From assembly GCA_018679315.1 (NCBI GenBank), contig JAHHLF010000185.1, forward strand, positions 1 to 5,934: a stretch of DNA of 5,934 bases. Direction: 5' to 3'. Origin of the DNA: Bacteroidia bacterium (GTDB lineage Bacteria > Bacteroidota > Bacteroidia > Flavobacteriales > Flavobacteriaceae). Shown piece by piece: positions 1-5,868 of this stretch. The translations under genes and the position numbers were made by a program. Each line of letters starts with the position of its first letter. The first letter of the stretch is position 1. The notes beneath the pieces are model-generated. The model saw only the letters and a list, made by a program, of their open reading frames with translations. It was not told the origin of the DNA and searched no databases.

Positions 1-685
1 CTTCAGATTCATCCACTTTTCCTTCAAAGATCATTTTCTCTACATCGGCGATCGCGGCAATTGTGGTCCCTTCATTAAAATTGTTGCTCTCTATCACTTG
101 GTTACCAACCTCAACAGGAACTTCGAGAACCATTCCTGTGACCGTGGATCGAATAAGGGTATTAGCCGCATTCCGAAATCCCGCTGTGGTACCTGTTTTT
201 ACAATATCATATCGCTTATTGGCTGCATTGTACGACTGTCGCGCCTGGTCAAAACTAACCTGGGCACGTTCAAGGTCTACCTTTGATATCACTCCTTTAT
301 CAAACAGACTTGTCTGTCTGTCCAGATTTCTCTTTTGATCATCTAGTGCGATCCTGGCTTCTGCAATCGCATTTCTGGAATCATTAAGCGCATTCAGATT
401 AGGCACTACCTTGATCTTGGCCAGCAGATCCCCGGATTTCACGTAATCGCCGCCTTCTACATATACCTCTTCAATTACTCCTGAAATATTCGGTTTGATG
501 AGCACTTCCTCAAGGGGAAGTATACTCCCGGTTGCAACCGTTTTTCTAATAATTGTCTGGGTTGATGGCTTTTCAGTTTCATAAATGATCGGATCTTCCG
601 AATTCTTTTGATACAGGTAGTACATGGCCCCCCCGAAAGCAATGATGATGGTAATTAGAATAATTAGGGTGACTGATTTTTTCAT
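1..685 (-). CDS. Periplasmic adaptor subunit (HlyD/RND membrane-fusion family) of an ABC exporter, 3' end off window
   Basis: I read this frame by hand from an ATG at 685; it stays open for 228 codons to the window edge, so the C-terminal part is missing. Residues 5-24 form one N-terminal membrane anchor. The first half of the lipoyl-like domain lies at about 50-92 (GVIEEVYVEGGDYVKSGDLL). A helical hairpin rich in charged residues, Ala and Gln runs from about 97 to 163, and the second lipoyl half (RSTVTGMVLEVPVEVGN, then GTTIAAIAD) from about 176 to 215. The visible end, EGKVDESE, is the usual entry to the beta-barrel domain. Family members bridge an inner-membrane transporter to a TolC-type channel. 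The start lies 11 bases after the second permease gene, in an A-rich leader without a Shine-Dalgarno sequence, so it is probably co-transcribed with both permeases. The missing C-terminus prevents a finer subfamily call; the transported substrate is unknown. Confidence 0.93.
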   Translation of the reverse strand, partial: MKKSVTLIILITIIIAFGGAMYYLYQKNSEDPIIYETEKPSTQTIIRKTVATGSILPLEEVLIKPNISGVIEEVYVEGGDYVKSGDLLAKIKVVPNLNALNDSRNAIAEARIALDDQKRNLDRQTSLFDKGVISKVDLERAQVSFDQARQSYNAANKRYDIVKTGTTAGFRNAANTLIRSTVTGMVLEVPVEVGNQVIESNNFNEGTTIAAIADVEKMIFEGKVDESE

Positions 686-696
686 TTTATAGTTTT

Positions 697-1956
697 TTAT
701 TCAGTTCGCAAAGCGTCTATTGGTTTCACTTTTATGGCACTTTGTGCCGGTATAAATCCAGCCAGTAAACCGGAGGTCATCAGGATCACTAATGCTCCGC
801 TAACAACGCCCAGGCTCACACTTGGGTTCAAAAACATATCAACTGGTCCACTCATTTCAAGGATGGCATTGATGCCATAAATAAACAATGCCCCCATCAC
901 TATTCCGGCCATACCGGAAATTAATGTCAGGAAGATCGATTCCAGTAAGATCTGTTTTTTAATAGACCAGGGATCCTCTCCCAGGGCCCTTCGAATACCA
1001 ATTTCCTTTGTGCGTTCTTTGACGACGATAAGCATGATATTACTCACCCCGATAATCCCCGATAGCAATACAAGGATTCCAACGAAATAGGCAATAACAC
1101 GCATCGCTCCAAAGAGGCTTTCTACTCTGTTATATTGTTCATAGAGATCAAAATATCCTATAGCGCGCAAGTCGTCCGGATGAATTTTATGTTTCTCTTT
1201 CATTACACCGACAATACGTTCTTTGAGTTGTGTTATTGAAGTACCGTCAATGGCCGTAATTGCCATCCAGCCCACATTATCGGCCCTGTTGAATGCCTGC
1301 GAAAAGGCAGTAAATGGGATATAGATCTCTTTTTGTACTTCTTCCCCGTCTCCGTCAGTAGTCCTTTTTTTATAGGTGCCCACGACCAAGAAATTTACCC
1401 CCTGGATTTTGATGTAGGTCCCCAGCGGATCTTCTCCCAGATCGTACAAGCTGCTTCTAACACCCTCACCGATAACGGCTATTTTTCGTTTTTGCTCTAT
1501 GTCTAATTGATTGAGAAAGCGCCCTGAGGTTATTTTCATGGGGTCTTGATTAATGATCTCCGGATAATCCCCATATACGTTGAAAGCCCCTGTTTTTATA
1601 CCCCGAACTACATTATTGGCTCCGCGAAATCCGCCGAGCTGATTTCTAGGAGAAATAAAACGCAAATTTGGAACTTGCTCCCGAATCAAAGCAACATCCT
1701 GGATCTTATAATTGAATCGCCTGCCTCTTGGAAGCCCCTTATAAGCTTTTGTAGTTGAGCGTGTCCACATGAACATTGTATTTGTGGCAATATCACCAAA
1801 ATCTGCCCTGATCCCATTCTCCAGGCCTTTACCAGCCGCCAATAAAATAATTAGAATGAGGATTCCCCAGAAAACACCAAAGGCTGTCAATACCGTCCTG
1901 AACCAATTTTTGGTCAGTACTTCCAATATTTCTTTCCAGCGATCTCTATTAAACAT
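697..1956 (-). CDS. MacB/FtsX-type ABC transporter permease, second copy
   Basis: This is a 419-residue inner-membrane permease without its own ATPase domain. It has the MacB layout: a short cytoplasmic N-terminus (RDRWKEI), TM1 at about 20-41, a large periplasmic MacB_PCD-type domain at about 43-280, then three C-terminal helices at about 286-312, 335-362 and 382-402. After TM2 comes the FtsX-family cytoplasmic signature VVKERTKEIGIRRALG (311-326), and the protein ends with the usual KPIDALRTE tail. It is a clear paralog of the gene 7 bases upstream: both share the RW.EI start, the YKGL..GR segment near residue 72, and SNIMLIVVK followed by R.REIG or R.KEIG at identical residue numbers. MacB-type permeases use ATP-driven movement of the periplasmic domain to push substrates through an adaptor and TolC-like channel, and the adaptor gene follows directly. 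The local sequence GEDPW, where the sister has GAKPW, is unusual. The substrate cannot be told from sequence. Confidence 0.95.
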   Translation of the reverse strand: MFNRDRWKEILEVLTKNWFRTVLTAFGVFWGILILIILLAAGKGLENGIRADFGDIATNTMFMWTRSTTKAYKGLPRGRRFNYKIQDVALIREQVPNLRFISPRNQLGGFRGANNVVRGIKTGAFNVYGDYPEIINQDPMKITSGRFLNQLDIEQKRKIAVIGEGVRSSLYDLGEDPLGTYIKIQGVNFLVVGTYKKRTTDGDGEEVQKEIYIPFTAFSQAFNRADNVGWMAITAIDGTSITQLKERIVGVMKEKHKIHPDDLRAIGYFDLYEQYNRVESLFGAMRVIAYFVGILVLLSGIIGVSNIMLIVVKERTKEIGIRRALGEDPWSIKKQILLESIFLTLISGMAGIVMGALFIYGINAILEMSGPVDMFLNPSVSLGVVSGALVILMTSGLLAGFIPAQSAIKVKPIDALRTE

Positions 1957-1963
1957 GAAATAA

Positions 1964-3211
1964 TTATTCGTCTTTTAAGGCATTTACCACGTGAATCTTT
2001 GCGGCGCGCCATGCCGGAAAAAAACCGGCTACTGCTCCTGCAATGATCAACACGATCACCGTAGTGAAGGCAACACTAAAACTCACAGATGGATTTTCAA
2101 CATAATCGACCTCGATATTGGGTCCTACTAATTCTAATAAACCCATACTCGCTATTAGTCCCGCAAATCCGGAAATTGCGGTTACGAAAATTGATTCCTG
2201 AAGTATCATCCCTACAATAGACCAGGGTTTGGCGCCAAGCGCCTTTCGTATGCCGATCTCCCGGGTTCTGTCTTTAACTACTATGAGCATGATGTTGCTT
2301 ACGCCTACCACACCGGCTATTATGGTACAAATACCTACGAACCAAAAGAAGAATTTAATGTTGCCAGTGAGGCTATAATATCGTTTAGCTTCCTCCAGGG
2401 AATTCCATGTGCTCACAGCACTGGTATCATCAGGAGCCACAATATGGGCCTCTTTTAGATACGCTTTCAGCTCATTTTCCACGGCAATCGATTCTGCGAC
2501 AGCTTCTTCGAATGTGGCGGCAGGTTGAAAGGTGTAGGACAAATTATTTATCCTATCTGCCCCATTGAAAACTCGTTGCGCTGTACTGATCGGGATAAAG
2601 ATCCGCTCCTCTTCGCGTTCTCCCCCCATATCGCCATAAATACCAATGATCTTAAATTTTATCCCTGAGATATCGAGGAATTCTGCCATGGCGTCCTCCC
2701 CCTCCTTTACTACTTCCCGTTTGATCTTATTACTGATGACCGCCACTTTTGAAGCGTTGTCCTCATCTGATTGATTGATAAACCTACCTTGGGACATATA
2801 TTCATTTTCAATGAACTGGTATCCGGAGGAAACACCCTGAACGCTATATCCCACTGATTCATTTCCATAATTTACCTGGACATTGCTGACTCTGAAAACT
2901 GGCGACTTGTATTCTAATTCCTCAGAAAATTGTTGTTGGATATAGGCATGGTTCTCATTGCGAAGTTGAATCGGTCTGCCTGGATTTAGGCCTTTGTACT
3001 CTTTGGTAGTTACCTCGGTCCAGACCCAGATCCGGTTGCTGGCATCGGCAGCAAATTCCCTGGCAATGCCATTCTGCATGCCCTGGCCAAACCCTAATAA
3101 AACAACAAGGATAAATATCCCCGAAGCTACAGATACTCCTGTGAGGAAAGTGCGCAATTTGTTCTTGCGGATCGTATCAAAAATTTCTTGCCATCTTTCC
3201 AGATCAAACAT
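1964..3211 (-). CDS. MacB/FtsX-type ABC transporter permease, first copy
   Basis: This 415-residue permease opens the exporter operon. TM1 (about 20-42) follows a basic stretch (RKNKLRTFLTG). Residues 43-284 form the periplasmic MacB_PCD-type domain, with a conserved-looking QGRFIN segment (141-146). TM2 covers about 287-312 and ends in SNIMLIVVKDRTREIGIRKA, the FtsX-family loop that contacts the ATPase in this family. TM3 is at about 335-362 and TM4 at about 380-400, followed by AGFFPAWRAAKIHVVNALKDE-type ending residues. No Walker motifs are present, so a separate ATPase must serve it; none is encoded within the window. The ATG at 3211 is the natural start because the MFDLERWQEI opening matches MFNRDRWKEI of the downstream paralog. 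No Shine-Dalgarno sequence is seen. A candidate ECF-type promoter lies 31-59 bases upstream. The two permeases probably form a heterodimer, which is an inference from their adjacency and similarity. Confidence 0.95.
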   Translation of the reverse strand: MFDLERWQEIFDTIRKNKLRTFLTGVSVASGIFILVVLLGFGQGMQNGIAREFAADASNRIWVWTEVTTKEYKGLNPGRPIQLRNENHAYIQQQFSEELEYKSPVFRVSNVQVNYGNESVGYSVQGVSSGYQFIENEYMSQGRFINQSDEDNASKVAVISNKIKREVVKEGEDAMAEFLDISGIKFKIIGIYGDMGGEREEERIFIPISTAQRVFNGADRINNLSYTFQPAATFEEAVAESIAVENELKAYLKEAHIVAPDDTSAVSTWNSLEEAKRYYSLTGNIKFFFWFVGICTIIAGVVGVSNIMLIVVKDRTREIGIRKALGAKPWSIVGMILQESIFVTAISGFAGLIASMGLLELVGPNIEVDYVENPSVSFSVAFTTVIVLIIAGAVAGFFPAWRAAKIHVVNALKDE

Positions 3212-3241
3212 GACTGTTGATTGAATTTCGTGGTATTACAA

Positions 3242-3270
3242 TAAGACTTGTTAGAAATCCTTTTGTTACA
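3242..3270 (-). promoter_or_regulatory. Candidate ECF-sigma-type promoter for the ABC exporter operon
   Basis: Reading the minus strand, TGTAAC (3270-3265) is followed after exactly 17 bases by GTCTTA (3247-3242). A TGTAAC/GAAAC-like -35 with a GTC-type -10 at 16-17 base spacing is the general pattern of ECF sigma factor promoters. A start site a few bases further on, near 3235, would leave a leader of roughly 25 bases before the ATG at 3211. No exact Bacteroidota housekeeping -7 element (TAnnTTTG) occurs in this gap. The assignment rests on one site and a consensus known from other bacteria, so it stays tentative. Confidence 0.4.
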
Positions 3271-3310
3271 GTATGACCGGATAAAAACTGTTAAATTTTA
3301 TTCCCTGTCC

Positions 3311-3529
3311 TTACTTGGCTTTACGAAATATAAAATAGAAGAGTACGCCTATCAAAATATAAGGGATAGCCATCAGGTATACGATCCCATTATTTATCCC
3401 TTCGGCAAGACTTGTATCCTGACCACTTTCAATGACAGCACGACACATGGCGCACTGTGCTGAGCCCACAACCGGCATGAGTAGTAATAGCCCTAAAAAG
3501 AACCCTTTTTTTCCCATAAGATCACGCAT
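3311..3529 (-). CDS. Small secreted-anchored CxxC membrane protein, function unknown
   Basis: This 72-residue protein has a hydrophobic N-terminal stretch (about 9-24) ending in GSAQ, which looks like a signal peptide with cleavage near residue 24 or 25. It is followed at once by CAMC (Cys26, Cys29). A second hydrophobic helix covers about 48-68 and ends in the basic tail FRKAK. The lipobox pattern is absent (GSAQ precedes Cys), so a lipoprotein is unlikely. The CxxC pair would lie outside the cytoplasm, just above the membrane. The first ATG (3529) overlaps the DUF420 gene by 8 bases; an in-frame ATG at 3517 (residue 5) would avoid overlap and begin MGKKGFF, a more typical signal-peptide start, so the true protein may have 68 residues. 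It sits last in a cassette with a SCO copper chaperone, so a role in copper or thiol chemistry for the oxidase is plausible, but this is inference. I believe similar small proteins recur at this spot in Flavobacteriia; I know of no assigned function. Confidence 0.8.
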   Translation of the reverse strand: MRDLMGKKGFFLGLLLLMPVVGSAQCAMCRAVIESGQDTSLAEGINNGIVYLMAIPYILIGVLFYFIFRKAK

Positions 3530-4037
3530 AATACGGAGAGATCATCAAATATACAACTACCCCGCTAATGGCCACGTACAACCAAATCGGGAAGGTGATC
3601 CTGGCAAGTTTTTTATGCTTGTCGAATTGTTTCAAATAAGCCCGTGCATATGTCTTGAGCACTAAGGGGACAATCACAATTGAAAGTAGGATATGAGAAA
3701 CCAGGATAAAAAAGTAAATCGGACGCATCACACCTTCACCTCCATAAGACGTACTTTCAGAAGTCATGTGATAGGCTATATACATGAGCAGGAACATCCC
3801 CGAAAGTATGACGCAGCCCGTCATCAACTTTTGGTGAAGGGATCGGCGATCGTTTTTGATAGCCCATACTGCCAGGACAAGCAAGATCGCTGTTACGGCA
3901 TTTATCGATGCGTAGATAGGGGGTAAAAAAGTCAGGGGTTCGGTATCCGGAATTTTTATTCCAAACAAGGCAGCCACTACCAAGGGAATAATAACGGACA
4001 CTACATTGATCAACCTATTTAGCCGACTTTCATTCAC
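3522..4037 (-). CDS. DUF420 family multi-pass membrane protein
   Basis: This 171-residue protein has five predicted membrane helices at about 8-27, 38-60, 71-90, 107-127 and 148-166. It matches the DUF420 family as I recognise it, including the IPDTEPLTFLPPIYASINA segment, the AYHMTSEST segment and the ending VVYLMISPYYA. Four histidines sit at or near helix ends: His68 (LHQKLM), His90 (YHM), His115 (SHILLS) and His141 (KHKKLARITFP). DUF420 genes are often found near cytochrome oxidase and SCO genes; the biochemical role is not established. The start is GTG at 4037, which overlaps the SCO stop as GTGA. The nearby ATG at 4033 is in another frame and meets a stop within a few codons, so GTG is the only start that keeps the N-terminus and TM1. 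The gene is probably translationally coupled to SCO. Confidence 0.92.
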   Translation of the reverse strand: MNESRLNRLINVVSVIIPLVVAALFGIKIPDTEPLTFLPPIYASINAVTAILLVLAVWAIKNDRRSLHQKLMTGCVILSGMFLLMYIAYHMTSESTSYGGEGVMRPIYFFILVSHILLSIVIVPLVLKTYARAYLKQFDKHKKLARITFPIWLYVAISGVVVYLMISPYYA

Positions 4038-4759
4038 TCTTGCAGTAATTTTGAAATATCTTCTTTTAAGAGACTGATCTGTTCTTCCATCCCTTCACTA
4101 TTTGTCCCCTGAGCCTGAGTAATAGTCCCACGATAGTATACTATTGGGTTTCCATAACTATCCCGTCTTGAGCGGATATATCCCTCTCTGTCTATAAGCG
4201 CGAACAGGCCAGAATGTTCGAAGCCTCCTGGGACATCCTGCATTTCGGCCACATAAATATTAAAGCCTGCATTGGCCAGGTCATATATTGCCTCTCTGTC
4301 GCCTGTCAGCAAATGCCAATCGAGATCCGTAATTCCGTATTCCTCGGCATATTGTTTTAGAACAAATGGTGTGTCATATTCCGGATTGATCGTAAATGAT
4401 GCAAATGCCAGGTCTTCTTTATCCTCAAACTCATTCTGAATATCAACCAGGTTTTTATTCATGATAGGGCAGATCGTAGGACAGGTCGTAAAAAAGAATT
4501 CAACGATAGACACTTTTCCCAAAAAATCTTCATTGCTGATCAAAAGGCTATCCTGGTTCAGAAAGTTAAATGCGGGCAAATGACGCTTTTCCCCATTCAA
4601 GGTCACATAAGCCAGTTTGGCATTCAGGTCCGGCGTATGCATTCTATTGGTATCCACTACCTGATCCTCCCGAAGTCGGTCATAGATTTCTGGAATGACC
4701 AGTATTCCGAATATCAAGACAATTATCCCGAGGCCGATATAGCCGTACTTCTTTTTCAT
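4034..4759 (-). CDS. SCO1/SenC/PrrC family copper chaperone for cytochrome oxidase
   Basis: This 241-residue protein is anchored by one N-terminal helix (about 6-23) with a thioredoxin-like domain outside the membrane. Numbered from the ATG, the copper site is complete: Cys93 and Cys97 in TTCPTICPIMN, and the distal His182 in GFEHSGLFALID. The family strand SFTINPEYDTP (about 121-131) and the WHLLTG segment (148-153) are also present. SCO proteins deliver copper to, or reduce the cysteines of, the CuA centre of oxidase subunit II. I chose the ATG at 4759 because AGGGAG lies 5 bases upstream and the stop of the previous gene overlaps it as TGATG. A TTG one codon earlier (4762) would add a single residue and is less likely. 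The C-terminal 30 residues beyond the SCO core (about 211-241, QAQGTNSEGMEEQ onward) are a hydrophilic, probably helical tail. Confidence 0.95.
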   Translation of the reverse strand: MKKKYGYIGLGIIVLIFGILVIPEIYDRLREDQVVDTNRMHTPDLNAKLAYVTLNGEKRHLPAFNFLNQDSLLISNEDFLGKVSIVEFFFTTCPTICPIMNKNLVDIQNEFEDKEDLAFASFTINPEYDTPFVLKQYAEEYGITDLDWHLLTGDREAIYDLANAGFNIYVAEMQDVPGGFEHSGLFALIDREGYIRSRRDSYGNPIVYYRGTITQAQGTNSEGMEEQISLLKEDISKLLQE

Positions 4760-5391
4760 CAATTCTCCCTTTTAGCCGAGTTTTTCTTAAGTGCCAATCT
4801 GTATTCCGCCAAAATGATCTTTACATCATCTTCCATTTTATTATTCAGATCTGCGACCGATGTTGCATCAAAACCATATTTCATTCCCTCATCTTCATCT
4901 TCATTGCGTCCGCGAAGCTGACCGTCTTTATCAATAATAAAGACATAGGAAGATCCCAGATCTTTATCCAGATCCAAATTAGTCTCCAAAGAAGTAAAAA
5001 GAGATCGGGTTTGCGTTTCGGATGTAAAGATGAAATGCCAGTTTCGGGTATCTGTAAACCCCGACAATTCTTCTCGAATTTCCCGGACTTTATCTTCAGT
5101 TCCCTTTGCGGCTAGCATGATCACCTGAAAATCATTGAATTCAAAGAAGGGCTTATATATCTTTTGATTAAGGTTAAAGACATTTCCTTTTTTTAATTCA
5201 GGTTGATTTCCTAAAAATCCCAGGATGGTGATCTTATCAGTAAATGTGTATTCCGGGTTGATCTCAGAGATATCAGCCACCTGGGACGTCAATACAGGCA
5301 GCTTTCCAAAATTATTGATCCCTGATGCAAAAAAGAGATAGGCCACCAGGGGTAGGATAAAGAGAACCACCAGAACGAAAGTCTTTTTCAT
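4759..5391 (-). CDS. SCO-like thioredoxin-fold membrane-anchored protein lacking all copper ligands
   Basis: This 210-residue protein has an N-terminal anchor or signal (residues 4-22) and then a domain that can be lined up with the SCO protein encoded next. ITILGFLGNQP (54-64) corresponds to VSIVEFFFTTCP, NWHFIFTS (117-124) to DWHLLTGD, and YVFIIDKDGQLRGR (149-162) to LFALIDREGYIRSR. It contains no cysteine anywhere, and glycine 146 stands where SCO has its copper-binding histidine, so neither metal binding nor disulfide chemistry of the SCO kind is possible. An acidic patch, NEDEDEG (163-169), follows the last matched strand. The gene comes just after a terminator and shares one base with the SCO start (TGATG). 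A structural or partner role in oxidase assembly is my inference from position. I believe close relatives are annotated as hypothetical proteins in flavobacteria; no Shine-Dalgarno sequence marks the ATG. Confidence 0.88.
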   Translation of the reverse strand: MKKTFVLVVLFILPLVAYLFFASGINNFGKLPVLTSQVADISEINPEYTFTDKITILGFLGNQPELKKGNVFNLNQKIYKPFFEFNDFQVIMLAAKGTEDKVREIREELSGFTDTRNWHFIFTSETQTRSLFTSLETNLDLDKDLGSSYVFIIDKDGQLRGRNEDEDEGMKYGFDATSVADLNNKMEDDVKIILAEYRLALKKNSAKREN

Positions 5392-5410
5392 AGAGAATTC
5401 GTCAGAGGTA

Positions 5411-5418
5411 CAAAAATA
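5411..5418 (-). promoter_or_regulatory. Possible Bacteroidota -7 element for the SCO cassette
   Basis: The minus strand reads TATTTTTG, an exact match to the TAnnTTTG -7 consensus of Bacteroidota housekeeping promoters. It lies within the T-tract of the preceding terminator and 20 bases before the ATG at 5391. A good -33 TTTG at normal spacing is missing: the nearest candidate is TTTC, only about 14 bases upstream. The match could be chance in a T-rich run, so this is a weak call. Confidence 0.25.
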
Positions 5419-5441
5419 AAAAAGACGGTTCGGAAACCGCC
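5411..5441 (-). terminator. Rho-independent terminator after the cytochrome oxidase operon
   Basis: On the minus strand GGCGGTT (5441-5435) and AACCGTC (5430-5424) form a seven-pair stem with one G-U wobble and a four-base loop, TCCG. The stem is followed directly by TTTTTTATTTTT (5423-5412). The hairpin and U-tract are oriented for minus-strand transcription, and the opposite side lacks a T-tract, so it acts in one direction. It begins 22 bases after the subunit IV stop codon and separates the oxidase genes from the SCO cassette. Confidence 0.88.
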
Positions 5442-5463
5442 TCTATTGCTTGTTAATTTGCTG

Positions 5464-5847
5464 TTAGAAGTTCCAGGATACGTATCCGGTCTTAAATATA
5501 TTATAGATATAATCTGCTTCAAACAGCAATATGAAGATCAGGTAGCAGACCAGGAAAATTGGTGTCCAGACGACAGCTCTTCTCAAACTGCTTCTTTCAT
5601 CCCGCATGTGCATGAAGTCCCAGGTAATATAATAGGCTTTCACCAGGGTTAGCACGATAAAGATCCAGTTGAGGAGCTTCATCCCGATAAAATAATTCTT
5701 AGTAAGAACTTCTGGTTTTGTTATACCCAATCCTACTTCAACAGCTGTTACTATGGTCAGGAAGACCAGGACGCCCCAAATTTTGGTAACGTTCGACTTA
5801 AACTTCAACAGCCCTCTGAATATCTCTAATTTATGCTCGTGTGCCAT
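5464..5847 (-). CDS. Cytochrome c oxidase subunit IV family protein
   Basis: This 127-residue protein has three membrane helices at about 22-42, 55-74 and 92-112, the size and layout of the prokaryotic COX4 family found in Bacteroidota haem-copper oxidases. The segment VKAYYITWDFMHMRDE (69-84), at the end of the second helix, is the most characteristic part. The N-terminus is short and charged (MAHEHKLEIFRG). This subunit is accessory: it has no metal ligands of the catalytic core and is thought to stabilise the complex. The gene follows subunit III after 21 bases, and a terminator lies just beyond its stop, so it is the last gene of the oxidase operon. The ATG at 5847 lies in an A/T-rich leader without a Shine-Dalgarno sequence. 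I am confident of the family; which oxidase type it belongs to cannot be settled from the window. Confidence 0.9.
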   Translation of the reverse strand: MAHEHKLEIFRGLLKFKSNVTKIWGVLVFLTIVTAVEVGLGITKPEVLTKNYFIGMKLLNWIFIVLTLVKAYYITWDFMHMRDERSSLRRAVVWTPIFLVCYLIFILLFEADYIYNIFKTGYVSWNF

Positions 5848-5868
5848 GCAGCAAATCTAATTTTAATA

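Noticed and set aside
63..338. Plus-strand open frame of 91 codons near the left edge
   Set aside because: The minus strand here encodes an uninterrupted, recognisable HlyD-type adaptor, so the plus-strand frame is incidental.
3266..3294. Imperfect inverted repeat TTACAGT ... ACTGTTAA after the CAMC gene, considered as a terminator or operator
   Set aside because: The stem has only about five clean pairs, the loop is long, and no strong T-tract follows on the minus strand. It also overlaps the candidate -35 element. It is too weak to list as a feature.
3266..3529. Lipoprotein signal in the small CAMC protein
   Set aside because: The residues before Cys26 are GSAQ, and the -1 glutamine does not fit a lipobox.
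4757..4762. TTG start one codon earlier for the SCO gene
   Set aside because: The adjacent ATG has AGGGAG at good spacing and gives a TGATG stop-start overlap; the TTG would add one residue only.
4580..4921. Plus-strand open frame of 113 codons across the SCO-like/SCO junction
   Set aside because: It is antisense to two well-supported genes, has an unremarkable composition and matches no family I recognise; it is a shadow of the minus-strand coding.
5851..5860. TAGATTTG on the minus strand just before the subunit IV start, matching the TAnnTTTG -7 consensus
   Set aside because: A start site from it would fall at or inside the ATG, the nearest upstream TTTG is only 15 bases away, and the gene is clearly in an operon with subunit III.
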